In this document: positions 60,137 through 64,000 of the stretch, in pieces | Layout: the number at the start of each line of letters is the position of its first letter | How positions within the stretch are numbered: position 1 is the first letter of the stretch | Assembly (NCBI RefSeq): GCF_009017415.1 | Contig: NC_092409.1 | Span: 1,240,001-1,304,000, forward strand | DNA length: 64,000 nt | DNA from: Aspergillus flavus | Lineage: Eukaryota; Ascomycota; Eurotiomycetes; Eurotiales; Aspergillaceae | Reading direction: 5' to 3' | Program-made: the position numbers and the translations under genes | Notes under the pieces: model-generated | Told to the model about the DNA's origin: nothing | The model's input: the letters and a program-made list of their open reading frames with translations, nothing else | Database searches by the model: none

Positions 60137-60704
60137 GTCTTCAAATATTCGAACCAACTCTGTTCTAGTTGCAACAGAGCATCCTTTTCTTTGTGGCCCC
60201 CTCACTACTCCCTGTTTTTGACACTCTTATTCCTCCCTTGCGTTTCTTCCCTTAATTTGGAATTTCTTTTATAGCTATTACCTTTTCTCGACAGAACCGC
60301 TCGATTTAGGGCGAGCCGATGGGAAGCTCTGATACTGCGCACGAATGGGACTGCATTACTCTCGGAATTTGACTGGAACGAAAGTAATGACAGCCAAGCA
60401 AGTCGACTGACGAGACAACCGTGTGCCGGACAGCGGTGGGATTGGCGGCGAGTACAAAAATATCCGGGCGATAGACCTGCTACAGCACCAGCATGCAGTC
60501 GACGTTTCGGCTACTCTGCGCGGCAACGACGAGTCCGGATCGGCGTGGAGTACCGGAGGGGAGGGGCCCGAAGGAAAGAAGTGACCAAGTATAGAAACTC
60601 GAGGCGGCCGGTGGGTGACTTTTCTAGAATAATGGCGACCAATGGAGGAGAAATGAAGGATATTAAGGAAAAGATTCTTATAGATAAGGATAAATTATAA
60701 AGTG

Positions 60705-60830
60705 AACAACGAGAAACGGGGGAGAAGGAAAAATTGAAAAAGGAAGAGTCGTACGGAATTTAGTGGGGGAAGGGAGAAGAAGGGGGAGGGAAGAAAAAAA
60801 AAAAAGGAAGAAGGGAGGGAGGGAAAATGG
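60705..60830. promoter_or_regulatory. Purine-rich tract in kinase promoter
   Basis: The plus strand is almost only A and G over about 125 bp, so the kinase coding strand is C/T-rich 570-690 bp before the start codon. Pyrimidine tracts often precede transcription starts in filamentous fungi. Confidence 0.6.
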
Positions 60831-62898
60831 TTGTTCACGATGGTGGAGTGCAGAGGGTGACGATGGCGGAGAGGGAACGATGTGGTTGAGGTGGTGATTA
60901 AGCTAGAGTAGAGAGGGTTGTTTCTTGTCAGGTGGGAAAAAGGAGGGGGGCCCATCAAGAATAAGAGGAATGCATGTTACTATGTATGTATGTTCGTATG
61001 TCTGTACCGATGTACTGTACAATTAAGGTATGGCTGCCACAGTCAGTGGTCTTGTCACCGTTTAGTACGATCTGGTTTCTATGGGATGCAAGATACTCTC
61101 TCTCACAGGAATATAGTTTCGCAATCCCTTTTTCTTTTTTTAATTCTTAAAATTTCTCTGGGTGGGGAACTTAATCTACTAGTAAGGGGAAGTTGTACAG
61201 TAAGTCGGCTATCGATAAAGATAGGCTCCGCGGAAATTTCGATGAGAACACCAGAATCTACTGGCTGTTCGGTTGGTGGCAGGTATTGGGTCTGACTGGC
61301 TTGTATTGTAAAGTATCGGTGCCGAGAAATCTGAACCTTTTTGGCTGGCTATGGATTTGATCCTTGGCACTTGGTTGGGACACTCAAAAGTCATTCCATC
61401 CTATTCATGGCACCACCCTAGCGTTTATCTTTGATGCTATCATAACTTTGATCTTCTTCCCTTAGACTTGATGGATACTTTTTTGCTGGCTCGTAGAAAG
61501 ACAATATATAAATTATTCAACTATTTTTACGGAGTGTTTCATTATTGTTTTAATTTAAAAAAAGAATATAAGGAAAAAGATTTAAAGGAAAAACATGTAA
61601 CCCAGAATGCGAATTTTTCCAGTGGCGGATTTCTCACGACGCCAAGCACTCAGTCGGAACCCCAGCGTCATTACGTATGGCACTTTTTTCCGTACATCGT
61701 CAACGACTCATGGCTCCATCTGCTACATCATCTACTTTCCATGACAATAGCACGTCGTATCCCGGTACCAGGGGACTGTCTTCCATCACGAATGCAACAT
61801 GAATTATTGTCTCTATCAATCTCTTTGCCTCTCTGATACTCTCCATGTCTCGTATGCTTCAACCAGTCCATCTACCTTGCTACGGAGTAGTAAGTTGACC
61901 TGTTCACTGGCTTTCGAATTGGTCCGAAAGGCAAGAAAAACAATTTTGAAAAATAAAAATAAAAATGAAGATACAAAAGGCCACCACTTTGGAAGGGGGA
62001 AGAAACCTACTTCGTGGTGGCACCTGTCAATCGACGCCTAACAGTCCCTTCTGGATCGTTGATCTTGGGTGTTCCGTGGGTCCAAATGCCTCTGATCAAC
62101 TCTCTTTTCCGCTTATTTGTCCCGCCCCATCAGTCTCGGCCATTCTAGCCAACCTCTATACTGTCGGTGTCTTTTCTAGCATCTTCCAATGTCGCTCGAA
62201 AAGCCATTCCATCCATTTCCCAGAAGGATCCAACGGTCTCTAATGATGTAGATCAATTCGAATTCATACATCATCCAAGACCTGCAATATAATTTAGCTG
62301 CCGGCTAAAGACTGACCAATCGAGGAGCGGCCACGACTTTAGCTTCGCGCGGTGAGCTTGGACCGGAGGTCTGTGTTCTCGACAGTACCTTAATGGGTTA
62401 ACTACCACACGAGCATGAAACGAACGCCACGACAGGCCCTTCAAAGGGGAGGCTTTTCCAACACCTCACGCCTGATATCTGAGTAGGTAGTACCCTCAGA
62501 CCGACACTTATCTACACAACCCTGGGTCCGCACATCGTATGGTGCTGTGGCTGCACCTCGTTTCCAAGGTCCCAGACTACTTCCATACCTGGAGGGCCAG
62601 CGGCGCGGGGAATTTAGTGCATCTACCAGAAGCCGAATCTGGTAATGTCGGACTAGAGTTTACTTGGTTTAGTCCGACTAAGTTTCCTCCTTCTCCAGGC
62701 CATTGGAAATCCATCGAAACTTACAATGAAATGAAAAGAGAGCTAGCTACCCATGATCTGCATGATGTGTGTCGCAGTCTGACCCATCCCACGCGGCGCA
62801 GCTAAATTAGAGCGACCTTTCCCCCTCTCCAGCCACGACCGAATGATGACAAGGGGGGCCTTATTCATTTCTGTTTTAGGCAGTTGAGGGGGGTTTCG

Positions 62899-63185
62899 GT
62901 CCACGAAAGATAGGTGTCAAGTTGATTCATGAAGAGCTGATATAATCCGCAGCGCAGCCTATTGATCGCATTTCCTTTTTCCTATTCGTGAAACCCTAAA
63001 TCTGATCGGAAGGGAAAGCCAGCCGGGCGGGAGTGAAAGAAAAAGAGTATGGGAAGACATGGATCCACGACGGATAGGTGTCAAGATGCATGGGGAGACC
63101 TTCCTGACATGGAAGGACATCTTTGGCCTTCCCTTATGCACGTCAATATTCATAGGTGTCCATTCAGATCCATGGGGAGGTTCCA
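62899..63185 (+). repeat. Degenerate short direct repeat, three copies
   Basis: TCCACGA, two variable bases, then GATAGGTGTCAAG occurs at 62900-62921 and 63064-63085, differing only at the two variable bases. A third, partial copy (ATAGGTGTC) follows near 63150. CATGGGGAG stands 3' of the second and third copies. No open frame connects them. Confidence 0.6.
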
Positions 63186-64000
63186 GGGTTGTTCCTCTCC
63201 TATCATACGTACCCTTACGTCATTGAGGCCTAATCGACGACTGCGTCCGACTCTCTCATTAGGTCTCAAAATGGACGAACAATGTGATTGTCTCTGGGCT
63301 TGAAAGTCCTGTATCATATCATACCGGATTATACCACTGGGCCTGTTAAAAAGACCTTCACTTTTTCTAAAGAGGAGACGGTCGCATTCAAAGGAGAGAA
63401 GATGTCCCGTTTACCCGGAACCTCGGGGTGTCAGGATAATTTTCCTTACTCCACCTTTTACCTGACCCTAGGTACCTAACGAACTAGGGAGAAAGTTAAG
63501 TTATAGCTCGTAGACTACGCCAGCAACGGGACACTCCGTCCCTCGAGGCCAAGCTATCCGATCGCCAGAGGTCATGATTGGAGAAAAAGTGGGTTGAGTG
63601 GGCGCGCACAGGGCAACTAATCATCCAGGTTACGAGTTTCATCTTTTGCAATGACAGTTGGAACGGAGACCGAGTTCGGCTGGGCTGACATTTATTTCTC
63701 GCAATATGCCTTACGGTCTCACTGCCGAATCGAGCCACTTGCATACCAACCGTGTGAAAGAGGGAGCGATCTGATTGGTGTTGAGGCCTCCGACCAAGCT
63801 TTATAGCGCATGTCTGCTTTTCACCAAAGAATGCAAATGAACCCGACCTCGTGAAATCTCAATACACGGGAACTGAATTCATCCTCATAGGTCGAATGGC
63901 CTGCACATGCCCAGACGTTGTACAATTGTCTCCCATCAATGGTTAATTATATCCCCAATCAATGCTCCCCACCTTGGCGAGTCATATCATGTTTACCCCT

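Larger units (their letters stand above)
60137..64000. other. 3.9-kb gene-free right end
   Basis: Kinase promoter, then sequence in which I find no gene. Open frames are short and lack coding character on both strands. A TATG microsatellite lies near 60978-61000 and TACGGAGTA at 61881-61889. The short repeat at 62900-63185 is given separately. The promoter of a gene beyond the window may start here. Confidence 0.45.

Overview
The window is a 64 kb piece of a filamentous ascomycete nuclear genome, almost certainly Eurotiales (Aspergillus or Penicillium lineage). This rests on GT-AG introns of about 48-190 bp with CTAAC/CTGAC branch points, compact genes on both strands, and products typical of that group (casA-type metacaspase, CrzA-like calcineurin-responsive factor, GalA-type GH53 galactanase). 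I placed introns by eye and checked that every exon chain stays in frame. No tRNA, rRNA, CRISPR array or intact transposon was recognised.

Layout: 1-13 kb, all on the minus strand, holds Sds23/Moc1 (CBS protein), an unrecognised LRR-like protein, metacaspase CasA, chaperonin subunit CCT7 and the Spt10 histone-gene regulator. 13.9-20.1 kb holds a LanC-like zinc enzyme (+), an orphan retrotransposon-Gag-like gene (-) and a large F-box/LRR protein (+). 20.7-29 kb holds ribosomal protein S26 (-), a CBS/PB1 membrane protein (+) and karyopherin Kap121/Pse1 (+). 29-35.6 kb, all minus, holds an iron-type alcohol dehydrogenase, an Aco2-type mitochondrial aconitase and a UPF0662 protein. 36-48 kb holds ribosomal P1 (+), a vacuolar PQ-loop transporter (-), the RQC factor Rqc1/TCF25 (-), a mitochondrial PP2C phosphatase (+), the Cox18 insertase (-) and the ALG11 mannosyltransferase (+). 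48.9-60.1 kb, all minus, holds CrzA, secreted galactanase GalA and a CaMKK/SNF1-activating kinase. From 60.1 kb to the end no gene is convincing.

This is mainly housekeeping sequence and not a biosynthetic cluster. Functional threads recur: translation and its quality control (S26, P1, Rqc1, CCT7), mitochondria (aconitase, PP2C phosphatase, Cox18), and calcium/energy signalling (CrzA, CaMKK). Divergent pairs with short shared promoters are UPF0662/P1, Rqc1/PP2C and Cox18/ALG11.

Most worth a second look: short words shared by the two ribosomal-protein promoters, including a HomolD-like element; a palindromic nonamer present three times upstream of rps26; a 14-bp micro-exon encoding a conserved motif of the LanC-like enzyme; a stop-free 51-bp intron exactly inside the metacaspase catalytic-histidine motif; the Gag-derived orphan gene; and a 9-mer (TACGGAGTA) seen four times, only between genes.
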